Below, one piece after another: positions 19,441 through 27,122 of a stretch of 52,600 bases of DNA. Where the stretch lies: NCBI GenBank assembly GCA_900551815.1, contig URXE01000005.1, positions 1-52,600 on the forward strand, read 5' to 3'. Within the stretch, counting starts at the first letter, position 1, and every line of letters starts with the position of its first letter. The position numbers and the translations under genes were made by a program. The notes beneath the pieces were generated by a model. That model was not told the DNA's origin and did no database searches. It saw only the letters and a program-made list of their open reading frames with translations. Origin of the DNA: an uncultured Collinsella sp. Its GTDB lineage: Bacteria; Actinomycetota; Coriobacteriia; Coriobacteriales; Coriobacteriaceae.

Positions 19441-20202
19441 ATGAGCATGTTCGAAATTGTGTTTAGTCCGACGGGCGGAACGGAGAAAGTGTCTGGTCTT
19501 GTGACCGGGGCGCTGGATGGGAATATCGTTACCGTCGATCTGACCGATAGTGGGTTGGATTTCCACGGGGTCTCGATGGCGAAGGGCGACGTTGCGGTTA
19601 TCTCCGTCCCATCATATGCTGGCAGGGTTCCAGCTGTGGCGGTTGAGCGACTGGGAATGGTGCGTGGCAACGGAGCTCGGGCTGTTTTGGTTTGTGTTTA
19701 CGGGGGCCGCGCGTTTGAGGATACGCTTATTGAGCTGGAAGACGTTGCGAAGCGTGCCGGATTTAGGGTGGTTGCAGCGGTTTCTGCCATTGCCGAGCAT
19801 TCCGTTGCTCGTCAGTTTGCTGCTGGGCGACCGGATGCGCAGGATGTGGCGCAACTTTCAGAGTTTGCGCAGCGAATCCGGCAAAAGCTACTGGACGGGG
19901 CTGCGTCCGAGCCCTCTATTCCCGGCAATCGTCCTTATAAGCAAGCTGGAGGCCACAGTATGGTGCCCCATGCAACGGAGGATTGCGTCTCCTGCGGTGC
20001 TTGCGCTGCGTTGTGCCCTGTTCGAGCTATCGACAAGGACGATCCAAGGCAGGTGGATGGCGAGGCGTGCATCTCCTGCATGCGTTGCGTCTCCGTATGC
20101 TCGCAGAATGCTCGCAAACTTGACCCTAACAAACTTGCCGCCGTTACCCAGATGCTGAGCAAGGCTTGCGTCGAGCGCAGGGAATGTGAGATCTTCATCT
20201 AA
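19441..20202 (+). CDS. Flavodoxin-like domain fused to a two-cluster ferredoxin (EFR1-like)
   Basis: The ATG at 19441 (253 residues) follows GGGGAGG. The N-terminal part (MFEIVFSPTGGTEKV, then PSYAGRVP and VCVYGGRAFEDT) looks like a flavodoxin fold that would hold FMN. The C-terminal part carries two 4Fe-4S motifs: CVSCGACAALCP and CISCMRCVSVC. This order matches the EFR1 family of flavodoxin-ferredoxin electron carriers common in anaerobes. The gene has no operon partners and is bracketed by two REP-like palindromes. Codon use is less G/C-biased than in the helicase upstream, so it may have been acquired. Confidence 0.88.
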   Translation: MSMFEIVFSPTGGTEKVSGLVTGALDGNIVTVDLTDSGLDFHGVSMAKGDVAVISVPSYAGRVPAVAVERLGMVRGNGARAVLVCVYGGRAFEDTLIELEDVAKRAGFRVVAAVSAIAEHSVARQFAAGRPDAQDVAQLSEFAQRIRQKLLDGAASEPSIPGNRPYKQAGGHSMVPHATEDCVSCGACAALCPVRAIDKDDPRQVDGEACISCMRCVSVCSQNARKLDPNKLAAVTQMLSKACVERRECEIFI

Positions 20203-20215
20203 CGCAAGCGAGATT

Positions 20216-20278
20216 GGTGCATTGGGGTCAGGTTAATCTGCACCAAGTTGGTGCAAACAAACCTGACCCCATTGCACC
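20216..20278. repeat. REP-like palindromic element, copy B
   Basis: The outer arms are GGTGCATTGGGGTCAGGTT and AACCTGACCCCATTGCACC, with one central mismatch. The inner perfect hairpin is TGCACCAA/TTGGTGCA. Sequence and layout match copy A. It starts 13 bases after the ferredoxin stop and may also stop transcription, although no T-run follows. Confidence 0.85.
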
Positions 20279-20335
20279 AGAGCAAGGAGTGTCCCTGGGT
20301 GCCGGCAGAAATGGAGTGCCCCTAAGTGTCGCCTA

Positions 20336-20408
20336 AATACCGTTTATCGAAGAAAAAATACCGTTCATCGGTCATAATGATTGTTCTGGCTTTGGGCTTG
20401 TCTACAAT
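20336..20408 (+). promoter_or_regulatory. Promoter and direct repeats of the PTS operon
   Basis: A -35 TTGTTC (20381-20386) and a -10 TACAAT (20403-20408) are 16 bases apart. Just upstream are two near-identical 14-base repeats, AATACCGTTTATCG and AATACCGTTCATCG, whose starts are 21 bases (two helical turns) apart, as expected for an activator bound to one face of the DNA. Confidence 0.5.
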
Positions 20409-20429
20409 AACCTCAGTGAAAAGAAATGC

Positions 20430-20524
20430 GGAAGGTTACCGAGTCCCTTGGACGTGGGCCTAACCAAAGTCTTTGATCGCGTGCGTCTCAAGGGGCGCAT
20501 TCGATTGATTTTGGTTGGGCTATA
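20430..20524 (+). promoter_or_regulatory. BglG/LicT-type antiterminator (RAT) overlapping a terminator
   Basis: The stretch 20430-20465 begins GGAAGGTTACCG and ends GGGCCTAACC, close to the RNA antiterminator consensus of the BglG family, with an inner GTCC/GGAC stem. Its end is also the 5' arm of a competing hairpin: CCTAACCAAA (20459-20468) pairs with TTTGGTTGGG (20510-20519), enclosing a further ATCG-GTGCG/CGCA-CGAT stem. The tail after it is U-rich but short. The antiterminator gene is in this operon, so autoregulation by the sugar is likely. Confidence 0.65.
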
Positions 20525-20545
20525 TTTATGAAGGGACATGCCACC

Positions 20546-21058
20546 ATGGGTTTCTTTTCTCGCCTGATGGGCGGTTCGGATGAGCAGACGACTGCGGCTT
20601 CCGAGTTCGAAATCCTCGCTCCCGTTTCCGGCGAGCTTGTTCATCTGGAAAATACCAATGACCCTGCTTTTAGCAGCCGTGCCGTGGGCGATGGCGTTGC
20701 CGTGGTTCCCCAAGAGGGAACGGTGTGCGCTCCTGTTTCCGGCACCGTCGCGGCGCTGTTTCCGACTGAGCACGCGCTGGGCATCATGTCCGACGACAGC
20801 TCTGCTCAGGTGATGCTGCATATCGGAATCGATACTGTTAAGCTTGAGGGCAAGGGCTTCCACGCGCTTGTTGCCCAGGGTGACCATGTCGACGCGGGCC
20901 AGCCCCTCGTCGAGGTCGATTTCGACGCGGTCCGCGCCGCCGGCTTCGATCCCACGGTCTTCGTTATCGTGTGCGAGCGCTCGGAGAACTCGACTCTTCG
21001 TGAGCATGCTTCCGGCCCTGTTGCTGCTAAAGAGCCTGTCATCTGGCTTTCCGAGTAA
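20546..21058 (+). CDS. PTS glucose-family EIIA component
   Basis: This protein of about 170 residues is homologous to EIIA-Glc/Crr. The beta-sandwich motifs are clear: APVSGELVHL, DPAFSSRAVGDGVAV, APVSGTV and the active-site region LHIGIDTVKLEG, whose His (about residue 92) takes phosphate from HPr. The ATG at 20546 has AAGGGA nine bases upstream; an ATG at 20528 is in frame. It is the first gene of the PTS operon. It supplies phosphate to the EIICB at 22031, which has no EIIA domain of its own. Confidence 0.9.
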   Translation: MGFFSRLMGGSDEQTTAASEFEILAPVSGELVHLENTNDPAFSSRAVGDGVAVVPQEGTVCAPVSGTVAALFPTEHALGIMSDDSSAQVMLHIGIDTVKLEGKGFHALVAQGDHVDAGQPLVEVDFDAVRAAGFDPTVFVIVCERSENSTLREHASGPVAAKEPVIWLSE

Positions 21059-21064
21059 ATTTTT

Positions 21065-21931
21065 GTGGTGGGTACCGTGGTTATCAAGCGAGTTTTTAAC
21101 AACAACGTCGCAATGGTCACTTCGGACGATGGCTCCGAGCTCATCGTCATCGGTCGAGGCCTCTGCTTTGGCCGTCATGCCGGCGATGCCATCGACGAGG
21201 CGTCGATCGAAAAGACCTACGCGTTGCAGGAGGGAACTTCTCAGGACTCGCGTACGATTGACCGCTTGGCACATCTTTTGGAGTCCATCCCCACCGTCAA
21301 CCTCGTGATTGCCGAGGACATTGTTCAGATGCTCCGTCGAGAGCTCAATGTTGATATCAACGACAAGATTCTCATTGCTCTCGCAGACCATATCAGCCTT
21401 GCTTTGGAGCGCGAGCGCAAGGGCGTCTCCTGTGAGAATCCGTTGCTGCTCGAGATCCAGCAGTTCTATCGCAAGGAGTATGCACTTGCGGGCCGTGCGC
21501 TGCAGATTATCAAGGAGTATATGGGCATCCAGATGAGCGAAGAAGAGCAGGGTTTCATTACCTTGCATATCGTCAACGCCACCATGCCGCAACGCTCCGA
21601 CCGTTTGATTGTTTCGGTCCAGCTTGTTCGCGACGTGCTCGCGATTGTTTCCGAGCGCTATGCTACGACCCTCGATGACACCTCGTTGCCCTATGAGCGT
21701 TTCGTCCGCCACCTGCAGTTTTTCGCACAGCGGGCGCTTGACCCCACGGCCGGGCAAATCAATGGCGACGCGCTGTTCCGAATCGATGAAACGGCGTATC
21801 CGTGCGCATTCTCGTGCGCGGACGCCATAGCCGCCCACTTGTCGTCTACCTATAACGTTGTCGTTACCGATGCCGAGAAGAGCTATCTCGCATATCACAT
21901 TGTTAACCTGCTTGGAGAACCTGGTCTCTAG
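21065..21931 (+). CDS. BglG/LicT-family transcriptional antiterminator
   Basis: This protein of about 288 residues has an N-terminal RNA-binding CAT domain (VIKRVFNNNVAMV, then VIGRGLCFG) and two PRD domains. The PRDs carry conserved His residues in LADHISLALER, GFITLHIVNA, YERFVRHLQFF and KSYLAYHIVNL. Phosphorylation of the PRDs by PTS proteins controls binding to the RAT site. The start is unclear: GTG 21065 or GTG 21077, the latter giving the family's usual M-x-IK-x-VFNNN start. It lies 6 bases after the EIIA gene, so it controls its own operon through the leader at 20430. Confidence 0.92.
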   Translation: MVGTVVIKRVFNNNVAMVTSDDGSELIVIGRGLCFGRHAGDAIDEASIEKTYALQEGTSQDSRTIDRLAHLLESIPTVNLVIAEDIVQMLRRELNVDINDKILIALADHISLALERERKGVSCENPLLLEIQQFYRKEYALAGRALQIIKEYMGIQMSEEEQGFITLHIVNATMPQRSDRLIVSVQLVRDVLAIVSERYATTLDDTSLPYERFVRHLQFFAQRALDPTAGQINGDALFRIDETAYPCAFSCADAIAAHLSSTYNVVVTDAEKSYLAYHIVNLLGEPGL

Positions 21932-22030
21932 GCATAACGTGCCCACACATCGATTGATATAAGGCAAGGCTCACGGTCTTGTCCAGGGCACATCTGTCTT
22001 AATTTGCGGAAAAGGAAGGGGAGTACCGCT

Positions 22031-23647
22031 ATGACCGCAAAAAAGAAGTTCAATTTCAAAGCGCCGTTGGAGGTGTTCGCGAAGTCGATCGTCCAGCCGA
22101 TGATGTATCTCTCGGTTGCCGGCATCCTGCTCATTGTGGGCATCATTCTGACCAACAAGACCATTTGCGCTTTGGTCCCCGTACTGGGCTCCGGTCCGTT
22201 CCAGCTTGTGGGCGCCGTTGTCTACCAGTCGCTGATGTTTATCATCAACAACCTCTCGATTCTGTTCTGCGTGGGCATCGCCGGCGCCATGGCAAAGAAG
22301 AACAAGGGCCATGCTTCGCTGATCGCCCTGATGTCGTTCTTCCTGTTCCTGCAGGCTAACAACATCGTGCTCAACGCCACCGGCTCTCTTGCCGATGCGA
22401 GCGGCATGCTCGGCCTTACCGGAACCGGCCAGGCCACCGTTATGGGCATCCAGGTGCTCGATACCGGCGTGTTCGGCGGCATCATTCTCGGTTGCATCAC
22501 CGGCGCCGTGTTCAACAAGTACTCGAACAAGCAGTTCCCCATTGCCCTTTCGATGTTCTCGGGCGTTCGCTTCCCGTTCCTGATCATGATCATCATTTCC
22601 TGGATCATGGGCGCTGGTTTCTGCATCGTTTGGCCTCCGGTTCAGGGTGCCATCTCCTCCGTTGCCGGCATCATTAAGGAGTCGGGCAACATCGGCCTGT
22701 TTATCTACGGCATGCTCAACAAGCTGCTCGTCCCCACCGGTCTGCACCACCTCATCTACACCCCGTTCCAGTTCTCCGATGTGGGTGGCACCCTTACGCT
22801 GGGTGGTCAGGTTATCGCCGGCGCCTATCCCATCCGTGTTGCCGAGATGGCAATGACGGGTCAGCCCTTCTCCGATAGCACCTACTTCAACAGCTACACC
22901 TTCAACAATCTGTGGCCCTACATCGGCATCGGCCTCGCCTTTATCGTCACCGCCTACAAGGGGAACAAGGATAAGACCAAGGCCGTTATCATCCCGCTGA
23001 TCATCACCGCCGTGCTCTCCTGCGTGACCGAGCCCATGGACTTCCTCTTTGTCTTTGCCGCTCCCGTGCTCTTTGTCGTTCACTCGGTTCTTTCCGGCAT
23101 CTTCCTGGTCCTGCTCAAGGTCCTCTCCGTGCCCGCTTCGACTGCAGGCGGCATCATCAACATCGTGGTCTCCAACCTGGTCCTGGGCGTCGATAAGACC
23201 AACTGGCCGGTTATGCTGGTGCTTGGAGTCGTCAACGCCGCGCTGTACTTCTTCCTCTTCACCTTCCTTATCAAGAAGCTCAACCTCCACACGCCTGGCC
23301 GCGAGGAGGAGTCCGAGCTCGCCGAGTCCGTTGCCGAGGGCGAGGCCGCCGCGTCTGTCGCAGTGAAGCAGGGCGCCGTTGCCGCGGCTCCCGCAGAGGG
23401 CGTCGATGCAGGTATTGCCGACCTGGTCGCAGGTCTTGGCGGCAAGGACAACATCGAGGAGCTCGAGAACTGCTTTACGCGTCTCCGCGTGAACGTTAAG
23501 AACCCGGACCTCATCAATGAGGACCTCATCAACCACGTGCCCAACAGCGGCATCAACCGCAACGGCAATAATATCCAGATCATCTTTGGCATGAAGGTCG
23601 CCGAGATGCGCGACAAGGTCGAAAACGCAATTGAGAAGGAGCAGTAA
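22031..23647 (+). CDS. PTS EIICB, alpha-glucoside/maltose type
   Basis: The ATG at 22031 (538 residues) has GGAAGGGGAG upstream. The EIIC domain (about residues 1-420) has about ten membrane segments. It includes LVPTGLHHLIYTPFQF and VTEPMDFLFVFAAPVLF, hallmarks of the glucose/maltose superfamily. An Ala/Glu linker leads to the EIIB domain, whose phosphorylated Cys is in ENCFTRLRVNVKN (about residue 480). The next gene hydrolyses 6-phospho-alpha-glucosides, so maltose or a similar alpha-glucoside (AglA/MalX/GlvC type) is the likely substrate. The exact sugar cannot be read from the sequence. Confidence 0.9.
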   Translation: MTAKKKFNFKAPLEVFAKSIVQPMMYLSVAGILLIVGIILTNKTICALVPVLGSGPFQLVGAVVYQSLMFIINNLSILFCVGIAGAMAKKNKGHASLIALMSFFLFLQANNIVLNATGSLADASGMLGLTGTGQATVMGIQVLDTGVFGGIILGCITGAVFNKYSNKQFPIALSMFSGVRFPFLIMIIISWIMGAGFCIVWPPVQGAISSVAGIIKESGNIGLFIYGMLNKLLVPTGLHHLIYTPFQFSDVGGTLTLGGQVIAGAYPIRVAEMAMTGQPFSDSTYFNSYTFNNLWPYIGIGLAFIVTAYKGNKDKTKAVIIPLIITAVLSCVTEPMDFLFVFAAPVLFVVHSVLSGIFLVLLKVLSVPASTAGGIINIVVSNLVLGVDKTNWPVMLVLGVVNAALYFFLFTFLIKKLNLHTPGREEESELAESVAEGEAAASVAVKQGAVAAAPAEGVDAGIADLVAGLGGKDNIEELENCFTRLRVNVKNPDLINEDLINHVPNSGINRNGNNIQIIFGMKVAEMRDKVENAIEKEQ

Positions 23648-23650
23648 ACA

Positions 23651-25033
23651 ATGATCATTACTCTGTGTGGTGGCGGATCCACCTTTACCCCCGGCATCGT
23701 CAAGTCCATCGCCCTGCGCAAGGACGAGCTCGACGTTGACGAGATTCGTCTGTACGACATCAACGAGGAGCGCCAGCGCAAGGTCGGCGTGCTCGTGGAC
23801 TGGATTTTGCACGAGGACCTCGGCCTGGACATCAAGCTCACGGTGACCACCGACAAAAAGACGGCTTTTACCGACGCGAGCTTCGTGTTTGCCCAGATGC
23901 GCGTGGGCGGCTACGCCATGCGCGAGCAGGACGAGAAGATTCCGCTGCGTCACGGCTGCGTGGGCCAGGAGACTTGCGGTTGCGGCGGCCTTGCCTACGG
24001 CATGCGCACCATCTTCCCCATGGTCGAGCTGATCGATGACGTTGAGAAGTACGCCAAGAAGGACTACTGGATTCTCAACTACTCCAACCCTGCTGCCATC
24101 GTCTCCGAGGGCTGCCGTGTGCTGCGTCCCAACGCTCGCATCATCAACATCTGCGACATGCCGATCGCGATCATCGACGTGGTTTGCGCCGCGCTCGATA
24201 TCGACAAGAAGGATGTCGAGTACGATTACTTTGGCCTCAACCACTTTGGTTGGTTCACCTCGATCCGCCACAAGGGCGAGGAGGTGCTCCCGCAGCTGCG
24301 CGAGTACATCAAGGAGCACCAGATCCTGCTGCCCGACTCCTACCTCAAGGGCATGGGCTCGCTCATGGCAAAGAAGCCCGAGGAGGCCACCGACGAGCAT
24401 CCCGAGCAGAACCGTCACACCAAGGGCAGCTGGTACTACGTCTGGAAGGGCGAGTACGAGATCATGGAGTGCTTCCCGGAGTACCTGCCCAACACGTATC
24501 TGAACTACTACCTGCAGCAGAAGGAGTTCGTCGAGCATTCCAACCCCGAGCGCACCCGTGCTAACGAGGTTGAGGAGACGCGTGAGAAGAACCTCTTCGA
24601 CGGCATCGACCACTACGAGAAGACGGGCGAGATCGACGAGAGCACGTTCTATGCGGGCAGCCACGGCGACTGGATTGCCGACCTGGCTATCGCTCTGAAG
24701 AACGACACCAAGCAGCGCTTCCTGGTCATTTGCGAGAACAAGGGCGCTATCCCCAACATGCCCTACGACGCCATGGTCGAGCTGCCTGCCTACATTGGCA
24801 AGAACGGCCCCGAGGTCATCAGCCGCGACAACATTCCTCTGTTCCAGCAGGGCCTCATGATGCAGCAGCTGAACTCCGAGAAGCTCGTGGTCGAGGCTAC
24901 GATCGAGGGTTCGTACGAGAAGGCGCTCAAGGCCTTTACGCTGAACAAGACCGTGCCGTCGATGAAGGTCGCCAAGGAGGTTCTCGACGACATGATCGAG
25001 GCCAACAAGGGTTACTGGCCCGAGCTTAAGTAA
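23651..25033 (+). CDS. 6-phospho-alpha-glucosidase, glycoside hydrolase family 4
   Basis: This 460-residue enzyme starts 3 bases after the EIICB gene. It has the family's N-terminal NAD site (GGGSTFTPGIV) and the metal-site segments ICDMP (about residues 167-171) and GLNHFGW (about residue 197). CDMP, rather than CNVP, is the signature that separates alpha- from beta-glucosidases in GH4. The reaction needs NAD and Mn and splits 6-phospho-alpha-glucosides such as maltose 6-phosphate. It completes a full uptake and cleavage pathway with the EIIA and EIICB genes. GlvA, MalA and AglB are the known homologues; I do not pick between their names. Confidence 0.93.
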   Translation: MIITLCGGGSTFTPGIVKSIALRKDELDVDEIRLYDINEERQRKVGVLVDWILHEDLGLDIKLTVTTDKKTAFTDASFVFAQMRVGGYAMREQDEKIPLRHGCVGQETCGCGGLAYGMRTIFPMVELIDDVEKYAKKDYWILNYSNPAAIVSEGCRVLRPNARIINICDMPIAIIDVVCAALDIDKKDVEYDYFGLNHFGWFTSIRHKGEEVLPQLREYIKEHQILLPDSYLKGMGSLMAKKPEEATDEHPEQNRHTKGSWYYVWKGEYEIMECFPEYLPNTYLNYYLQQKEFVEHSNPERTRANEVEETREKNLFDGIDHYEKTGEIDESTFYAGSHGDWIADLAIALKNDTKQRFLVICENKGAIPNMPYDAMVELPAYIGKNGPEVISRDNIPLFQQGLMMQQLNSEKLVVEATIEGSYEKALKAFTLNKTVPSMKVAKEVLDDMIEANKGYWPELK

Positions 25034-25065
25034 AAGCAACAGGGTCGCTGGCCGCATACCTGGAG

Positions 25066-25107
25066 CAATGCCCCGTCCACGTGATTGCGTGGGCGGGGCA
25101 TTGTCGT
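25066..25107 (+). terminator. Rho-independent terminator of the PTS operon
   Basis: Sixteen-base perfect arms (CAATGCCCCGTCCACG and its complement) with a six-base loop are followed by TCGTTT. Confidence 0.85.
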
Positions 25108-25204
25108 TTGGTAACGCGTTTTATCAAATATGGCATTTATCTGCGGTAATGTTCTATTTCACCGCTGAGGGTGACATTTCATGCCGCCTGCCGAACTGCG
25201 TGGA

Positions 25205-25225
25205 GACCTAACAACTTTTTAGGTC
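25205..25225. promoter_or_regulatory. Short dyad before the hydrogenase operon
   Basis: GACCTAA and TTAGGTC are separated by seven bases, 65 bases before the ATG at 25290. It could be an operator or a leader hairpin. No promoter boxes are clear. Confidence 0.3.
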
Positions 25226-25289
25226 AGTGTTGTGCGTGTAGCAATTTCGCCCGGCCTCGCCTCCGGGCTGCCATGTGAGAGGGGATCTT

Positions 25290-27122
25290 ATGGCTCGACT
25301 GCATGTAATGGAACGCAGCCACGCTCAGGCCGTCATGGACGACCTGCACGATGCGCTCGGACGCCGTCTGGCGGTGAGTTCGCTCGCCCCGTGCCCCGTT
25401 GAGTTTACGGCGGCGCTCGTCAACCTGTGCTCCACCCAGAGCTGCGGCAAGTGTACGCCCTGCCGCGTGGGCCTGAGCGCGCTGAGCGATCTGCTCGCCG
25501 ATGTGCTCGAGGGCCGCGCCGACGAGTCCACGCTTAACTTGATTGAGCGCACGGCCCGCACCATCTATCTTTCGAGTGACTGCGCCATCGGTTACGAGGC
25601 CGGCGCCATGGCACTTACGGCTATCCGCGGTTTCCGCGACGATTTTGAGCACCACATCCGCGAGCATTCCTGTGGCTTTGACCGCGAGGCCCGCGTCCCG
25701 TGCGTCTCGGGCTGCCCGGCGCACGTCGACATTCCCGGTTACATTTCGCTCGTCGAGGCCGGCCGCTATGCCGATGCCGTCAAGGTCATCCGCAAGAACA
25801 ACCCGCTACCGCTCGTCTGCGGCTTGGTGTGCGAGCATCCCTGCGAGATGCACTGCCGCCGTGGCATGGTCGACGACCCCATGAATATCCTCGCCCTCAA
25901 GCGTTTTGCCGTTGAGCACAGCGACCTCAACGATTACAAGCCCAGCGTGGCTGACAACACCGGCAAGCGCATCGCCGTGATTGGCGGCGGCCCGGCCGGC
26001 CTTTCCTGTGCCTACTACCTGGCCGTGATGGGCCATAAGGTGACCATCTTTGAGCAGCGCCACCACCTGGGCGGCATGCTGCGCTATGGCATTCCCAGCT
26101 ACCGTCTGCCGCGTGAGCGCCTGCAGGCCGAGATCGACTGGATCTTGAGCGCCGGCATCGACGTGGAACTCGACCACTCCGTCAACGGCGAGGAGCTTGC
26201 CCGCCTGCGCGACGAGTTCGATGCTGTCTATCTGGCCATTGGCGCCCACAGCGATAAGAAGCTCGGCCTTCCGGGCGAAGAGGCACTCGGCGTGGAGTCG
26301 GCCGTCAAGATGCTGCGCGCCATCGGCGACGACGAGCTGCCCGACCTGAGCGGCCAGCGCGTGTGCGTCATCGGTGGCGGCAACGTGGCCATGGACGTGG
26401 CGCGCTCTGCCGTGCGCTGCGGTGCCGAAAAGGTGAGCATCGTCTACCGCCGTCGCATCTGCGACATGACGGCCCAGGATGCCGAGATTGCCGGCGCCCA
26501 GGCCGAGGGCTGCGAGGTTCTTGAGCTCACCGCACCGCTCGCTATCGAGAAGGGCGAGGAAGGTCGCGTGAGCGGTCTGCGCGTGCAGCCGCAGATTATC
26601 GGTGAGCCCCGTCGTGGGCGTCCGGCCCCGCGTGCCGCCGCCACGCCCGAACGCGTCATTCCCTGCGAGCGCGTGTTTGTGGCCATTGGCCAGGACATCG
26701 ATTCCAAGCCGTTTGAGGACATGGGCATCGCCTGCAAGTGGGGCTGCGTGGTCACCGATTCGGATGGCGCCGTGCCCGACTTCGACGGCCTCTTTAGCGG
26801 CGGCGACTGCCAGACCGGCCCCGCCACCGTCATCCGGGCCATCAACGCTGGCCGCGTGGCTTCGGCAAATATCGACCGCTACCTGGGCTTTGACCACAAG
26901 ATCAAGCTCGACGTTGAACTGCCGACCGTGCAGTTTAAGGGCAAACACGAGTGCGGCCGCTGCGAGCTGGGCGAGCGCGAGGCCGGCGAGCGCATCCACG
27001 ATTGGAATCTAGTCGAGCAGGGCCTCACCGAGGAGGAGGCACGCCAGGAGGCAAGCCGCTGCCTGCGTTGCGACCACTTTGGCTTTGGCGCGTTCCGCGG
27101 AGGGAGGAACCTGGAATGGTAG
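25290..27122 (+). CDS. NAD(P)-dependent FAD/Fe-S oxidoreductase, hydrogenase partner
   Basis: The ATG at 25290 (610 residues) has GAGAGGGG upstream. Three parts are visible. First, a NuoF-like 4Fe-4S helix bundle (SCGKCTPCRVGL near residue 52). Second, a GltD/dihydropyrimidine dehydrogenase-type Fe-S region (CVSGCPAHVDIPGY, then CGLVCEHPCEMHCRRG). Third, a two-nucleotide flavin reductase with IGGGPAGLSCAYYL and IGGGNVAMDVARS and an FSGGDCQTGPATVI FAD end. The C-terminus adds a Cys cluster (CGRCELG, then CLRCDHFGFG). It lacks the FMN/NADH Rossmann part of true NuoF. It overlaps the hydrogenase gene by 7 bases and probably passes electrons between NAD(P)H and that enzyme. Confidence 0.9.
   Translation: MARLHVMERSHAQAVMDDLHDALGRRLAVSSLAPCPVEFTAALVNLCSTQSCGKCTPCRVGLSALSDLLADVLEGRADESTLNLIERTARTIYLSSDCAIGYEAGAMALTAIRGFRDDFEHHIREHSCGFDREARVPCVSGCPAHVDIPGYISLVEAGRYADAVKVIRKNNPLPLVCGLVCEHPCEMHCRRGMVDDPMNILALKRFAVEHSDLNDYKPSVADNTGKRIAVIGGGPAGLSCAYYLAVMGHKVTIFEQRHHLGGMLRYGIPSYRLPRERLQAEIDWILSAGIDVELDHSVNGEELARLRDEFDAVYLAIGAHSDKKLGLPGEEALGVESAVKMLRAIGDDELPDLSGQRVCVIGGGNVAMDVARSAVRCGAEKVSIVYRRRICDMTAQDAEIAGAQAEGCEVLELTAPLAIEKGEEGRVSGLRVQPQIIGEPRRGRPAPRAAATPERVIPCERVFVAIGQDIDSKPFEDMGIACKWGCVVTDSDGAVPDFDGLFSGGDCQTGPATVIRAINAGRVASANIDRYLGFDHKIKLDVELPTVQFKGKHECGRCELGEREAGERIHDWNLVEQGLTEEEARQEASRCLRCDHFGFGAFRGGRNLEW

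Noticed and set aside
21971..25057. Very long open frame on the minus strand opposite the PTS genes
   Set aside because: It mirrors the strong coding of EIICB and the GH4 enzyme, has low-complexity Val/Leu/Asp content and no family features. It is a by-product of high GC at third positions.
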